52,030 nt of DNA. Origin: Lachnospiraceae bacterium. Lineage in GTDB: Bacteria > Bacillota > Clostridia > Lachnospirales > Lachnospiraceae. The DNA is taken from contig QXXL01000097.1 of the NCBI GenBank assembly GCA_009911505.1, forward strand, positions 1 through 52,030. Direction: 5' to 3'. Position 1 is the stretch's first letter. Every line of letters starts with the position of its first letter. The position numbers and the translations under genes are program-made. The notes under the pieces were generated by a model that had not been told where the DNA came from, ran no database searches, and saw only the letters and a list, made by a program, of their open reading frames with translations. Positions 16,922 through 25,139 of this stretch are shown here, piece by piece.

Positions 16922-17165
16922 CTAGACCAGTTCCTTTAAGATTTTTAATGTACGAAAATTCTTCATATTCAGCAGACATTGGCCTTCTTTGTTTGTAATT
17001 GCTCCCCTTTCCTCTAAATATTGAACAATTTTTTATAATTGTCATTCAAATTATTCGTACTCTATCCGTACTTTTACCAATATTTCTTTCACAGTCATGT
17101 GGACAAAAATAACCACATGAACAATCCTTACATTGCTTACATTCCGGTTTGTCATTCTGTTTCAT
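16922..17165 (-). pseudogene. degenerate small Cys-rich protein gene
   Basis: ATG 17165 opens 39 codons with a cysteine cluster (CKQCKDCSCGYFCPHDC), suggestive of metal binding. After its TGA at 17046 a shifted frame continues with KIVQYLEERGAITNKEGQCL then LNMKNFRTLKILKELV and a TAG at 16922. The two frames together look like one roughly 75-residue gene broken by a frameshift. No family recognised. The remaining interval 16832-16921 holds no gene I can see. Confidence 0.35.
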
Positions 17166-17198
17166 CACCAAGTAACAGGATATTTTTCATTCATGTAA

Positions 17199-17685
17199 CT
17201 AAATTCCACAATATAATTCTTCATTAAATCTCGTAAAAGCAGTTTCCTTTATATAAAGTTTTTCTAAATCACAGTCAGATAATTTCTCAAATGATCCGGC
17301 ATAGAGCTATTCTAAAACTTTAACATATTCTTTTTTCAGATATTTCTTATGTCTTGATAAAACCGTTTGCAGCTCTGTTTTAAATGTTTCGTCATCGCAT
17401 TCATTATCAACTTAAAATGAATCCATAAGCATTTTATAAAAAATAAAGTCTTCCAAATGATCTGCTAAAACCAGTACATGATCACTGTCATGAGACATCA
17501 ATACTATAGGTAATGATGCATCGTTTTTCATGTTAAAGCAAAATCCATACCAGTCACCTCTGCCTGTCTGTGCCGAAAAATTTATAATCAAATAAATATT
17601 GGGGCGCGATACAGTCATACATTCTATCTTCCAGTAAAGTCTGATATAATTGGGGAAATTCAAAATGATATTTATTTTCTAACAT
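17199..17685 (-). pseudogene. SMI1/KNR4 (SUKH)-like protein, decayed
   Basis: ATG 17685, with AAGGAGA seven bases upstream, starts MLENKYHFEFPQLYQTLLED. A frameshift near 17580 leads to GDWYGFCFNMKND then PIVLMSHDSDHVLVLADHLE and DFIFYKML, the C-terminal pattern of SUKH proteins, many of which are immunity proteins to polymorphic toxins. The frame then runs on through two in-frame stops (17412 and about 17300) to 17199. The expected middle of the family is deleted. It follows an intact unknown gene by 15 bp. Confidence 0.6.
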
Positions 17686-17700
17686 ACGAATTGTCTCCTT

Positions 17701-18102
17701 TTACATTTTCCGCCCTTTGCAAATACATAAGCTTTCAAATGTAACTTCTACCAGAGAAGTTGCATTTATGACAAAATCGGCAGCTGTGATTTTATTATTA
17801 AAAAATTCAACAGAGGTATCGTGGTCAAGGAATTTATTTAAGGTCAGATATTGCTCAATTTCATCCGTGAGAATAAACGCAACCCGTTTCAGGCGCTCAT
17901 CCGTGAAACCATTTGCAAAATGAACGCTTTTCATCATGCGCTTTAATTTTGTCTGCGGATAGGTCTCTTGAAGCTTTTGCCTGAGCAATAAAACAATTTC
18001 CTCATAGGTCTCGTTTTTTAATTGATCCAGATCATCCATTTTTATAATATTTTGATCGTGAAGGTGTCTGACAAGCATAAATGCCCTCTCCTGTAAATCC
18101 AT
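17701..18102 (-). CDS. hypothetical protein, intact member of a decaying operon
   Basis: A 133-residue, mostly helical, soluble protein without signal peptide or membrane segment. ATG 18102 follows GAGAGGAG by about seven bases. I do not recognise the family. It is the only undamaged gene of a four-gene operon on the minus strand (19.07 to 17.2 kb); genes upstream are frameshifted or interrupted by a MITE and the SUKH-like gene downstream is dead, so this one may have no remaining function. Confidence 0.6.
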   Translation of the reverse strand: MDLQERAFMLVRHLHDQNIIKMDDLDQLKNETYEEIVLLLRQKLQETYPQTKLKRMMKSVHFANGFTDERLKRVAFILTDEIEQYLTLNKFLDHDTSVEFFNNKITAADFVINATSLVEVTFESLCICKGRKM

Positions 18103-18117
18103 GATAATAGCTCCTCT

Positions 18118-18807
18118 CTAAATCAGGGTATCGTAAACGACATGTTCTTCGTAATATTGTATAAAATTCTCTTTTGAGAAACCCGGCAGCTTCTCATATT
18201 CATCAAGCGAGACCGCATTCCATAATGCGGCTTAAATTTGATTGCGCAAGCAGCAAGTAAAAAGCATGACACATTTTTTCACTCCGCCACAAAGCGGCTA
18301 CAGCGCATTTTAGAGCGTGTTTGAAAAATGCTTTTCGACAGATGTATGCCACACTTAGTGGGAGATTTGTACCAAATGAGGGAGTCGTAGCGGGCTACGT
18401 TGACCGAATTTATGCAGATTAAACTAATGTTCAATCTGATGGTACAAATATCACGCTAAGTGGGGGATGCAGATGGCGGAAATGATTTTGGGGACACGCT
18501 CTAGATCAAATAGTTTAATTTTACTCCATAAACCGCAGTAATAATAATACTCTCCCTTCTCTTTTCGTTCCATAGTGTCAATCATCCAGGAACAGATCTT
18601 TTCTTTGGAAGATTTATAGGGAAGCCTGCTGTATGATTCCTGATTATCCGAAAATGTAGAGCGATATGCTGCGGTCAGTTCGTTCAGGGCCGGGTTTTGG
18701 TTTTCTCCATAAACCTCTAATACTACGACGCCAGATAGCTGCTTTAGCTTGTTTTTGGCAGATTGTATGGCTAATTTCTGAGCGATCAGTTTTTGTCTTT
18801 CCGTCAT
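18118..18807 (-). pseudogene. unknown gene interrupted by a MITE
   Basis: The 5' part (ATG 18807) encodes MTERQKLIAQKLAIQSAKNK onward to KIKLFDL, where the MITE at 18313-18501 interrupts it. Joining the flanks at the TA duplication continues the same frame as KCAVAALWRSEKMCHAFYLL then LAQSNLSR. A later frameshift leads into ALWNAVSLDEYEKLPGFSKE and ends DTLI with TAG at 18118. The ancestral product was about 165 residues; family not recognised. Its ATG overlaps the stop of the previous gene (ATGA). Confidence 0.75.
18313..18501. mobile_element. complete 189-bp foldback MITE with TA target duplication
   Basis: Ends are TA-GAGCGTGT and ACACGCTC-TA, a perfect 10-bp inverted repeat including the duplicated TA (18311-18312 and 18502-18503). 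The arms are also complementary inside: CACTTAG and ATTTGTACCA occur on the left (about 18352-18375) and inverted on the right (about 18440-18465), so the whole element can fold back. There is no transposase. TA duplication and small size fit IS630/Tc1-mariner-type MITEs. Excision in silico restores the host reading frame. Confidence 0.9.
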
Positions 18808-19069
18808 GTTTTTATCCGTACAACTCCCTTCTCAGAGCCCCACCGAACCTGTTCCACTCGGATATCAACCAGGGAGATGATCTCCTTCTGTTTTTCTGCA
18901 AGACACTTGATCAGCGTCAGTCTGTCGTCTGTATCGCTGATGTAATTATTCTTGATTTGCCGCTGGCCTTATTATATAACTTCGGCTTGCTAAATGGAAT
19001 AGACTTTCTGAAATCTTCAATAATTATTTTTTTAGAACAATTTTTGAATAAAGCTTTATTATTATTCAT
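18804..19069 (-). pseudogene. unknown short gene, frameshifted
   Basis: ATG 19069 opens MNNNKALFKNCSKKIIIEDF for 50 codons to a TGA at 18917. A shifted frame carries on with NNYISDTDDRLTLIKCLAEK then QKEIISLVDIRVEQVRWG and stops with TGA overlapping the next gene's ATG (ATGA at 18807). One frameshift therefore separates two coding-like halves of an approximately 85-residue protein. Family unknown. First gene of the decayed operon. Confidence 0.5.
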
Positions 19070-19090
19070 GTACCATAAAGGCTATCGCTA

Positions 19091-19253
19091 GAGCATGTTT
19101 GAAAAATATTTTTCGGCAGATGAATTCCCGCTTAGTGGGAGATTTGTGCCAAATAAGGAAGACGTAGTGAGCTGCGGCTACGTTGACCTATCAGGTCTTT
19201 TCCAAGCCTGACGAGAAATTTTTATGGATGATGCAGGAAACTTTAAAAACACT
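19091..19253. mobile_element. copy 3 of the MITE, degenerate right end
   Basis: TA-GAGCATGT at 19089 starts a sequence matching the left half of the 18313 element (TTTTTCGGCAGATG, CTTAGTGGGAGATTTGTG, GTAGTGAGCTGCGGCTACG). The internal sequence then differs, and the right end (TTTAAAAACACTTTTA near 19253) is an eroded version of the terminal repeat. It sits between the spoIVB terminator and the decayed operon. Confidence 0.65.
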
Positions 19254-19272
19254 TTTAAATCAGAACAAAAAA

Positions 19273-19304
19273 AACGCAACTGTTTTCAAATTTCCAGTTG
19301 CGTT
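19273..19304 (-). terminator. spoIVB terminator
   Basis: AACGCAACTG against CAGTTGCGTT, perfect 10-bp stem with 12-nt loop, followed on the minus strand by eight T. It lies 27 bp after the spoIVB stop. Confidence 0.85.
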
Positions 19305-19330
19305 CTTTTCTGTCTCTGTCTGCACAACCT

Positions 19331-20569
19331 CTAATGCTCAAGCATCTTCTCAATAAACACCCCATACCCTTTCGTCGCATCCGATATAAACACATGCGTA
19401 ACCGCCCCGATAATTTTTCCATCCTGCAAGATCGGGCTTCCGCTCATGCCCTGCACAATCCCGCCCGTTTCTGACAAAAGAAGCTCATCCGTCACATGGA
19501 ACAAAATCCCCTTATTTTCTTCCTTGCTATGAAAATCCACATCCTCAATTTCAATCCTAAACTGCCGTAACACCCCGTCCAGAGAAGAAAGGATATACGC
19601 TTCCCCCCGTCTGATATCCTGCTTTAGCCCCGCTTCTACTACAGCGTCTTCCATCTCCTCCGGTACGGCGTCTAATGTTCCATAAATCCCCGTTTTCGTA
19701 TTTTGTGCAATCGTCCCTAGGCAGTTTTCTTTCTTGTAATTAATCACCCCAGTCAGCTCTCCTGGCGCTCCATCTTTGCCCTTTACAATCCCCACAATAT
19801 TTGTCTGGTAAACATTGCCTTTTTCAAGGCGTATCATACACCCGGTATCAGCGTCACTGACCGGATGCCCTAATGCCCCGTACTCCAGATTATCCTTTAT
19901 ATACGTTAACGTACCTACCCCAGCCATATCGTCGCGCACCCAAATCCCCAGCTTATACGTACCGTCCGAAAGCTTCACTGGCTCCACCTTCACCTCAATC
20001 TGCTTTTCATCACGCAAAATCCCAAGTATCAGTGGCTTTCCGCCAGAATTGTTGACACAACTTATTAATTCTTCCTTTAGAGAAATTTGCATGCCGTTTA
20101 CACTTGTAATATAATCTCCGCCCTTCACAATCTGATCTGCCGGTTCATAATTTAGCCCATCCGCCGAAGCTACTTTTCCTGTCCCAATAATCAAAACACC
20201 TTTCGTTTTAGTATATATACCAACTGGCATGCCCGAAGGCATAACATAGGTTTTGTCGATGACATGGACATTTACCTCTTTAACTGGTATCAGATTCAAA
20301 AACTTACAAGACAGCCGGTAATTATCACTTTGTGCTTCCGAATTCCAAACTTGTGCTTTCGATGCCAGGCTTTTTAAGACGGGTACGCTTACCTCCTCTT
20401 TTTCCACCGTAACAGGCACAGAAAAATGAACGGATTCTTCTTCCCCCTTTACAACATATATTTCATCTGGGATAGAATCGAATAGCAGGTTTATAGAAAA
20501 ACACAAAAGGCAAAACAAAGCTGTCAGGAAAAATCCTTTTCTGTATTTTTGGAATTTATGAAAAATCAT
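19331..20569 (-). CDS. spoIVB: SpoIVB peptidase (stage IV sporulation, S55 family)
   Basis: About 412 residues: N-terminal membrane anchor (residues 10-30), a PDZ domain around residues 105-180 (YEPADQIVKGGDYITSVNG) and the S55 serine-protease domain with GALGHPVSDADTG (His) and the nucleophile in [19 protein letters not shown]. SpoIVB is secreted from the forespore and cleaves SpoIVFA, which triggers pro-sigma-K processing. ATG 20569 is chosen because GGGG lies about ten bases upstream and the membrane anchor follows; the frame is open further up to 20728, but a terminator lies in that part. Size and motifs are normal. Confidence 0.92.
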   Translation of the reverse strand: MIFHKFQKYRKGFFLTALFCLLCFSINLLFDSIPDEIYVVKGEEESVHFSVPVTVEKEEVSVPVLKSLASKAQVWNSEAQSDNYRLSCKFLNLIPVKEVNVHVIDKTYVMPSGMPVGIYTKTKGVLIIGTGKVASADGLNYEPADQIVKGGDYITSVNGMQISLKEELISCVNNSGGKPLILGILRDEKQIEVKVEPVKLSDGTYKLGIWVRDDMAGVGTLTYIKDNLEYGALGHPVSDADTGCMIRLEKGNVYQTNIVGIVKGKDGAPGELTGVINYKKENCLGTIAQNTKTGIYGTLDAVPEEMEDAVVEAGLKQDIRRGEAYILSSLDGVLRQFRIEIEDVDFHSKEENKGILFHVTDELLLSETGGIVQGMSGSPILQDGKIIGAVTHVFISDATKGYGVFIEKMLEH

Positions 20570-20605
20570 CGTTATAATGCCCCTTTCCGAAAAAACAATA
20601 AAAAA

Positions 20606-20628
20606 GAAAGATACGCATGGTATCTCTC
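20606..20628 (-). terminator. terminator of the restriction-modification operon
   Basis: Minus strand GAGAGATAC-loop-GTATCTTTC (9-bp stem, one wobble, 5-nt loop) followed by TTTTTT. It separates mcrC from spoIVB. AT-rich stem, so efficiency may be moderate. Confidence 0.55.
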
Positions 20629-20718
20629 TTAGTATGTTCCATTTTATTTTGTTCACCCATGTTTTTTTTGTATTTGCTGCCAATTCTTTCATTCCCGCCA
20701 TATGTCCGCCATTCCGGC

Positions 20719-21975
20719 TTATAAGCATACACGTTCGCGGGCAAATATAGATTCAAATGCTTTTACAAATTTTTTCCAGTCTAAGACCAGCATCAAATCC
20801 ACGGTACGAATTGTGAGCGCACGTTTTCTTCCATTTAAATCAATAAAACTATAATTACCCACAATATCGCGTTTTTCAACATAAGGGTATAATAAAAATA
20901 CCCTGTCGACTTTCTGAATGCTTGAAGAATACGCATTCATTTGATATGCATCTGATTCCTTTACAAAATTTTTGGGGATCTTCCACTTTGTATCTACAAT
21001 GTCAAGTTTCCCGTCCGTGTTTTTTATTGTTATATCTGGCCTTAGCCGCACATATTTTTTGCTATCCGAATCACGCTCCAGTAAATAGCTGCCCCGCATC
21101 TGGTAAGTAACCTTATTGCCAAAAACTATTCTTGACACTCGATATACAAATAATTCATATAAATCATTCATATTGAAAAGCATCATGCAAATGGGCGTAT
21201 TGCCTGCACTTATAGTACTGAAAATATTATTTAGAAAAAGCAGGCCATACTTATATGCTTCCTCGGCACGATGGTTTGTGGAATGAAAAATAATCGGTTT
21301 AGCCAAAGCCTTTTCCTGGCTTATTAGAGGAATATCATCAAATACAGGCAGTAGATACTTTATCCTGCGCCTATTTTGTCCATCCCTGCTCATCTTATTC
21401 ATTTGGCACAGGCACAGCTTCATGAATTTATTAATGTCATTATCTTCTGTGAACTTAGAATACATGCACCAAAATTTCGTTGGATCTAATGCATTTTTCG
21501 AAAATTGCTTTCCAAACAGAATCCTTCCCTTGACCCGGTTCATATTTTTTTCAATTTTATTATAGGAATGTTGCAGCCCTTCTCTGACATACTTTTCCAG
21601 CAAGTTCAAATATGTATCAATTAACATTTCCATTAGGGAATCTTTTTTCATACGGGCCATTCCTGGTATCTCACGGGCGGACGGATTTTGATGTGAAATT
21701 ATTATCATTCTAATTAAGGCTGCCCTTAAATCATCCGTAGAAACATATCCATACAATTTGGGCAGTATCTCAATAGTAAGGTTTTTTAAAGATATTGTCC
21801 CTACCCAATGTTGTGCTGTCAACTTTTTATAGCCCCATTTAAACACAGGCTCCTCATCCATAATAACTGTTTGAAGGGCAAGCGCATCCTCTTTCGATAT
21901 AACATTGTGGATTGCATCCCTTTTATCTTTTATATGAAGCTGGCCGTATTCCTTTAATACAATTGTTTCCATCAT
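20719..21975 (-). CDS. mcrC: McrC-like restriction nuclease subunit
   Basis: A 418-residue McrC: N-terminal beta-rich domain, a central helical region, and a PD-(D/E)xK nuclease core with ELF (274-276), RPDITI (Asp 314) and DIVDTKWK (Asp 328, Lys 330). McrC binds the McrB ring, stimulates its GTPase and cuts DNA. The ATG overlaps the mcrB stop (ATGA), so translation is coupled. All catalytic residues are present. Last gene of the five-gene operon; followed by a terminator. Confidence 0.88.
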   Translation of the reverse strand: MMETIVLKEYGQLHIKDKRDAIHNVISKEDALALQTVIMDEEPVFKWGYKKLTAQHWVGTISLKNLTIEILPKLYGYVSTDDLRAALIRMIIISHQNPSAREIPGMARMKKDSLMEMLIDTYLNLLEKYVREGLQHSYNKIEKNMNRVKGRILFGKQFSKNALDPTKFWCMYSKFTEDNDINKFMKLCLCQMNKMSRDGQNRRRIKYLLPVFDDIPLISQEKALAKPIIFHSTNHRAEEAYKYGLLFLNNIFSTISAGNTPICMMLFNMNDLYELFVYRVSRIVFGNKVTYQMRGSYLLERDSDSKKYVRLRPDITIKNTDGKLDIVDTKWKIPKNFVKESDAYQMNAYSSSIQKVDRVFLLYPYVEKRDIVGNYSFIDLNGRKRALTIRTVDLMLVLDWKKFVKAFESIFARERVCL

Positions 21976-23234
21976 AAATAGACCTGCTCTAAAGATTCCT
22001 TTGTTATGTTATCCGAAACAAAATAGTGTTTCTTATCATCAATCATATAATCCCCTGTATACAGAAAATAATCATCGGCAGCCAAATCTTTATGCCTATA
22101 TATAGCGGTAGCCCTCAGCTCTCCATTTTCATCCAGATCATTAAAGATAAACTGAATTTTCTGCACATCATCAAAAAAATATTCTTCTAGTAGCGGTACT
22201 ACAGAATTTTTTATAATATCCGCAAGATCCTCTGCTGTTTTGCATCTAATGAATAACGCATGTCCAAGAAGGTGCTGTGAATCGAGCAACATTTCTATTC
22301 TGGCATTTATAGTATTAAACAGTCGTATTACGTCAATACCTCCTATATTGTGCGCATTGATTCCGCATAAATCCAATTCTTCCTCAATGACGCTTGCGCT
22401 TGGCAGCATGGGTTTGAATTTAAAACGCCTGCGCAATGCAATATCTATCTGGTCTATAGATCTGTCAGCAGTATTCATCGTCCCATAGACATTAACGTTC
22501 GACGGGACACAGAATGATGTTTTAGAATAGGGTAAAACTACGGACAGCGCCCCAGTTTCCCCCTCCCGCTTATCCACTTCAATCAGGCTTATCAGTTCTC
22601 CAAATATTTCTGAGATATTGCCACGGTTTATTTCATCAATAAAGATTGCATAGTCCTTTTCTTTATGCTTTCTCGCTTCATCGCACAGAGCTTTAAATAC
22701 ACCGTCCTTGGGGGAATAATCAATACTTTTAGCCTCTGCAATATATTCTGGCCTAATTCCTTCAATAAAATTTTCATAGGAATACGATTGATGGAATGTG
22801 ACAAAGCTATAACGTTTGGTAACTTGGGCAGAACTTAAAAACTTCTTATTAAAATCGGATCTCGCCTGCTGAACCCTAACATAATCTACATACCATTCAC
22901 CCGGATTTAATGAAAAAAACACCCTCGGCTGCACCCTTGCAACACCGGGAATTGGCGGTTGCTCTATATTATGCTTATCCAATTCCGCTGCAACATTAAT
23001 TGTAACACCCAGCCTTAGGCTATCAATTTTATTTTGAATAGCCATAGTCTGCATTTTTCCATGGTTTTGAAGCAGCACAAGCGTAATCAAAATCCACCTG
23101 CCCGATTCCAATGTAAATGCTTCTATCAACTGTGAATCATAAATTTTATAATCAATATAGCCGCTCATAATGGATTGCAGAAGGTATGTCTTCCCCGTTC
23201 CCGGAGGGCCATAATAAATTATATTTTCTGCCAT
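21972..23234 (-). CDS. mcrB: McrB-like AAA+ GTPase lacking a DNA-binding domain
   Basis: A 420-residue AAA+ motor: Walker A GPPGTGKT at residues 9-16, Walker B YAIFIDEINRG at about 195-204, the McrB-specific MNTADRS at 253-259 and arginine fingers RRR at 268-270. Between Walker A and residue 142 lies an insertion of about 120 residues with a winged-helix-like piece (LQNHGKMQTMAIQNKIDSLR). Classical McrB and LlaJI.R1 carry an N-terminal DNA-recognition domain of 150 residues or more; here it is absent, so recognition must come from another subunit. It is 2 bp downstream of the LAGLIDADG-like gene. Confidence 0.9.
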   Translation of the reverse strand: MAENIIYYGPPGTGKTYLLQSIMSGYIDYKIYDSQLIEAFTLESGRWILITLVLLQNHGKMQTMAIQNKIDSLRLGVTINVAAELDKHNIEQPPIPGVARVQPRVFFSLNPGEWYVDYVRVQQARSDFNKKFLSSAQVTKRYSFVTFHQSYSYENFIEGIRPEYIAEAKSIDYSPKDGVFKALCDEARKHKEKDYAIFIDEINRGNISEIFGELISLIEVDKREGETGALSVVLPYSKTSFCVPSNVNVYGTMNTADRSIDQIDIALRRRFKFKPMLPSASVIEEELDLCGINAHNIGGIDVIRLFNTINARIEMLLDSQHLLGHALFIRCKTAEDLADIIKNSVVPLLEEYFFDDVQKIQFIFNDLDENGELRATAIYRHKDLAADDYFLYTGDYMIDDKKHYFVSDNITKESLEQVYL

Positions 23235-23236
23235 AA

Positions 23237-23998
23237 TTACTCATCCTTCCACACTATATATTTTAATCCTGGCAAAAAAGCATCGTCTCTTATCATGATT
23301 GCCCTGCCATATTTCGCCCTGTAAACATCCGCAAGTTTACGCAATTTAGCCGGGGAAATATAACCTGTATTTTCCAGATAATATTCTACATTCTTAATCC
23401 GTAGCTGTGGCTTCCTTGGATTACCGCCCTCTAATCTGTCCCTGGCAGTGTTGTAATTAATATCTAATCCATAATCTGCCATCACATCTGATAAGAATCT
23501 CCCAATATCATTATTAGGGCAATCCAAAGACAAATACCTTATCACCTGTTTATCAACACTTGCGTCTGGCGTCCCCCTTCCATCAATTACACCGATAATA
23601 AATGCTTTTTTCACTTCTGGCTCAGAAAGGAACAACGCATTTTTAAGGCCTGGTATTTCAGGCAGCAAATCCTCTAGCCCTGTTGATTCAAAAAAAGTGC
23701 TAAACCCAGGAAGCCTGTTTTTACCTGAATCCAAAGGCGTCCCCTTAATATTGTCCTTCATTACCGTATACCCCTTTACCCTTGCAGATATTGCAGTAAC
23801 AAAATCAAAATGCCCTGCCGTTTCTGATTGGGCAGAAAAAGTGGGGTTATATCTTACAGGAGCCGCCCAATAGGTTTTCCCATTACTTATTACTTTCTCA
23901 TCCGCAGCATAAATCCCTCCCAGAAAATAGGCCACTTCTTTTGTTAAATAACTTGTCCCCGTATTAATCCCCGCATCATATACCTGATATGTAAGCAT
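23237..23998 (-). CDS. LAGLIDADG-like protein in McrBC operon, probable target-recognition subunit
   Basis: A 253-residue protein with two LAGLIDADG-like helices: FLGGIYAADE at 25-34 and FIIGVIDGRG at 133-142. The 108-residue spacing is that of single-chain homing endonucleases. In the first the penultimate Asp (33) is kept; in the second that position is Arg 141, so at most one metal-binding acid remains, pointing to DNA binding without double-strand cleavage. The C-terminal region (residues 195-253) is basic. It lies between the cytosine methyltransferase (18 bp) and mcrB (2 bp). I infer it replaces McrB's missing N-terminal reader. A residual nickase activity is the alternative. Confidence 0.65.
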   Translation of the reverse strand: MLTYQVYDAGINTGTSYLTKEVAYFLGGIYAADEKVISNGKTYWAAPVRYNPTFSAQSETAGHFDFVTAISARVKGYTVMKDNIKGTPLDSGKNRLPGFSTFFESTGLEDLLPEIPGLKNALFLSEPEVKKAFIIGVIDGRGTPDASVDKQVIRYLSLDCPNNDIGRFLSDVMADYGLDINYNTARDRLEGGNPRKPQLRIKNVEYYLENTGYISPAKLRKLADVYRAKYGRAIMIRDDAFLPGLKYIVWKDE

Positions 23999-24016
23999 AT
24001 TTGCCCCTACTTTCTT

Positions 24017-25093
24017 TCACACATAGCAAGGAGCCCCTTGCCAATCCTCAAAAATCGCTTTCGCTACCGCTTTTGCCAACAGCGGCGGGACAGCATTTCC
24101 AACTTGCTTCATTTGAGAAGTTTTTGTCCCAAAAAAGTGAAAAGAATCCGGAAACGACTGTATTCTCGCGGCTTCCCTTACTGTTATCGCCCTATCTAGG
24201 TATGGGTGGGTGAATTTACCCGAGGAGGGTGTGTCAAACCGGGTTGTAATCGTTACTGAAATATCATCTTCATCCATCCGTTCCCACGTACCACTATAGA
24301 TAGATTTTGTTATATGCTCTGGCGGCAAAAATTCTTTGCCTCCCTTTGGGGGTATCATCGCTAATCTTTCCAATGCTACTGCAGAATGGTTCGTTGCAAC
24401 ATGATTATATAATTTACCGCTGCCGAGCCTCATCCTCTGTTGATATTCCGTTTCCGGCGCTTTTTTGTAATCCGCGGCTTCTGTGCCTTCCCCAGATTTT
24501 AAATATGCCAAATCACTGATTGCTTCCCATATGGTTGTCCTTTTTTCAATTATTTTGGGCATTTTTACTTTGCACGTACCACGTTTCCCTATGATAAAAG
24601 CCCGATGGCGGTTTTGCGGCACACCATAATCTGCCGCACATAAAACCTGTGCATTAATGGTATATCCTAATTCTGAAAACAGCTTTTCCAGCTCCTGCTT
24701 AAAATAGCCTTTTTGCGCTGTAAGCAGATTTGGTACATTTTCCATAACAAAATATTGAGGATCAACCTCCTTTACTACTTCAACAAAATATTTAAAAAGG
24801 AAATTCCTCGGATCATGGATAGTCTTTCTCTGGCCTTTTTGTGAGTATCCCTGGCATGGCGGGCCTCCAATAACCAAACCTGCCTGGCCTTTATATGCTC
24901 CAAAGGTTTCTGGTATCGCAAGTTTTGTGATATCCTCCACAACCATATTTGAGTTTGCCCGGTTCTTAATATATGCTTCTGCTATAGATTGGTCATATTC
25001 ATTTGCAATTAAGATTTCAAACCCCGCCTGCTCAAACCCTAAAGAAAGACCTCCTACACCCGCAAATAGGTCTATTATTTTTAATTCATCCAT
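24017..25093 (-). CDS. C5-cytosine DNA methyltransferase
   Basis: About 358 residues with all main motifs: I (LFAGVGGLSLGFEQAG), IV with the catalytic Cys (GGPPCQGYSQKGQ), VI (ENVPNL), VIII (QNRHRAFIIG) and X (QVGNAVPPLLAKAVAKA); the target-recognition region lies at about residues 190-285. It transfers methyl from SAM to cytosine C5. The start is ATG 25093; an upstream ATG at 25135 in the same frame reads MITE-end sequence and is rejected. Protective methyltransferase of the restriction system, transcribed with the amino-methyltransferase upstream. Confidence 0.9.
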   Translation of the reverse strand: MDELKIIDLFAGVGGLSLGFEQAGFEILIANEYDQSIAEAYIKNRANSNMVVEDITKLAIPETFGAYKGQAGLVIGGPPCQGYSQKGQRKTIHDPRNFLFKYFVEVVKEVDPQYFVMENVPNLLTAQKGYFKQELEKLFSELGYTINAQVLCAADYGVPQNRHRAFIIGKRGTCKVKMPKIIEKRTTIWEAISDLAYLKSGEGTEAADYKKAPETEYQQRMRLGSGKLYNHVATNHSAVALERLAMIPPKGGKEFLPPEHITKSIYSGTWERMDEDDISVTITTRFDTPSSGKFTHPYLDRAITVREAARIQSFPDSFHFFGTKTSQMKQVGNAVPPLLAKAVAKAIFEDWQGAPCYV

Positions 25094-25110
25094 TTTACCT
25101 TCGTTATCTA

Positions 25111-25139
25111 GAGCATGTCCCAAATTTTCAAACACGCTC
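25111..25139. mobile_element. 29-bp end-to-end remnant of the MITE
   Basis: TA-GAGCATGT-cccaaattttcaa-ACACGCTC-TA: both terminal repeats of the 18313 element, with TA on each side (25109-25110 and 25140-25141) and no interior. It lies exactly between the two methyltransferase genes and supplies the last codons and stop of the first (SIERL then ERV and TGA at 25128). Confidence 0.75.

Noticed and set aside
18504..18807. 118-residue ORF as a complete gene ending inside the MITE
   Set aside because: Its last residues come from the element; the frame continues on the other side when the element is removed.
20570..20728. N-terminal extension of SpoIVB
   Set aside because: The frame is open but crosses a terminator and lacks family similarity; the anchor helix starts just after ATG 20569.
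25094..25135. Longer N-terminus for the C5-methyltransferase from ATG 25135
   Set aside because: The extra 14 codons are MITE-end sequence; ATG 25093 has its own GAAGGT and begins with the family motif.
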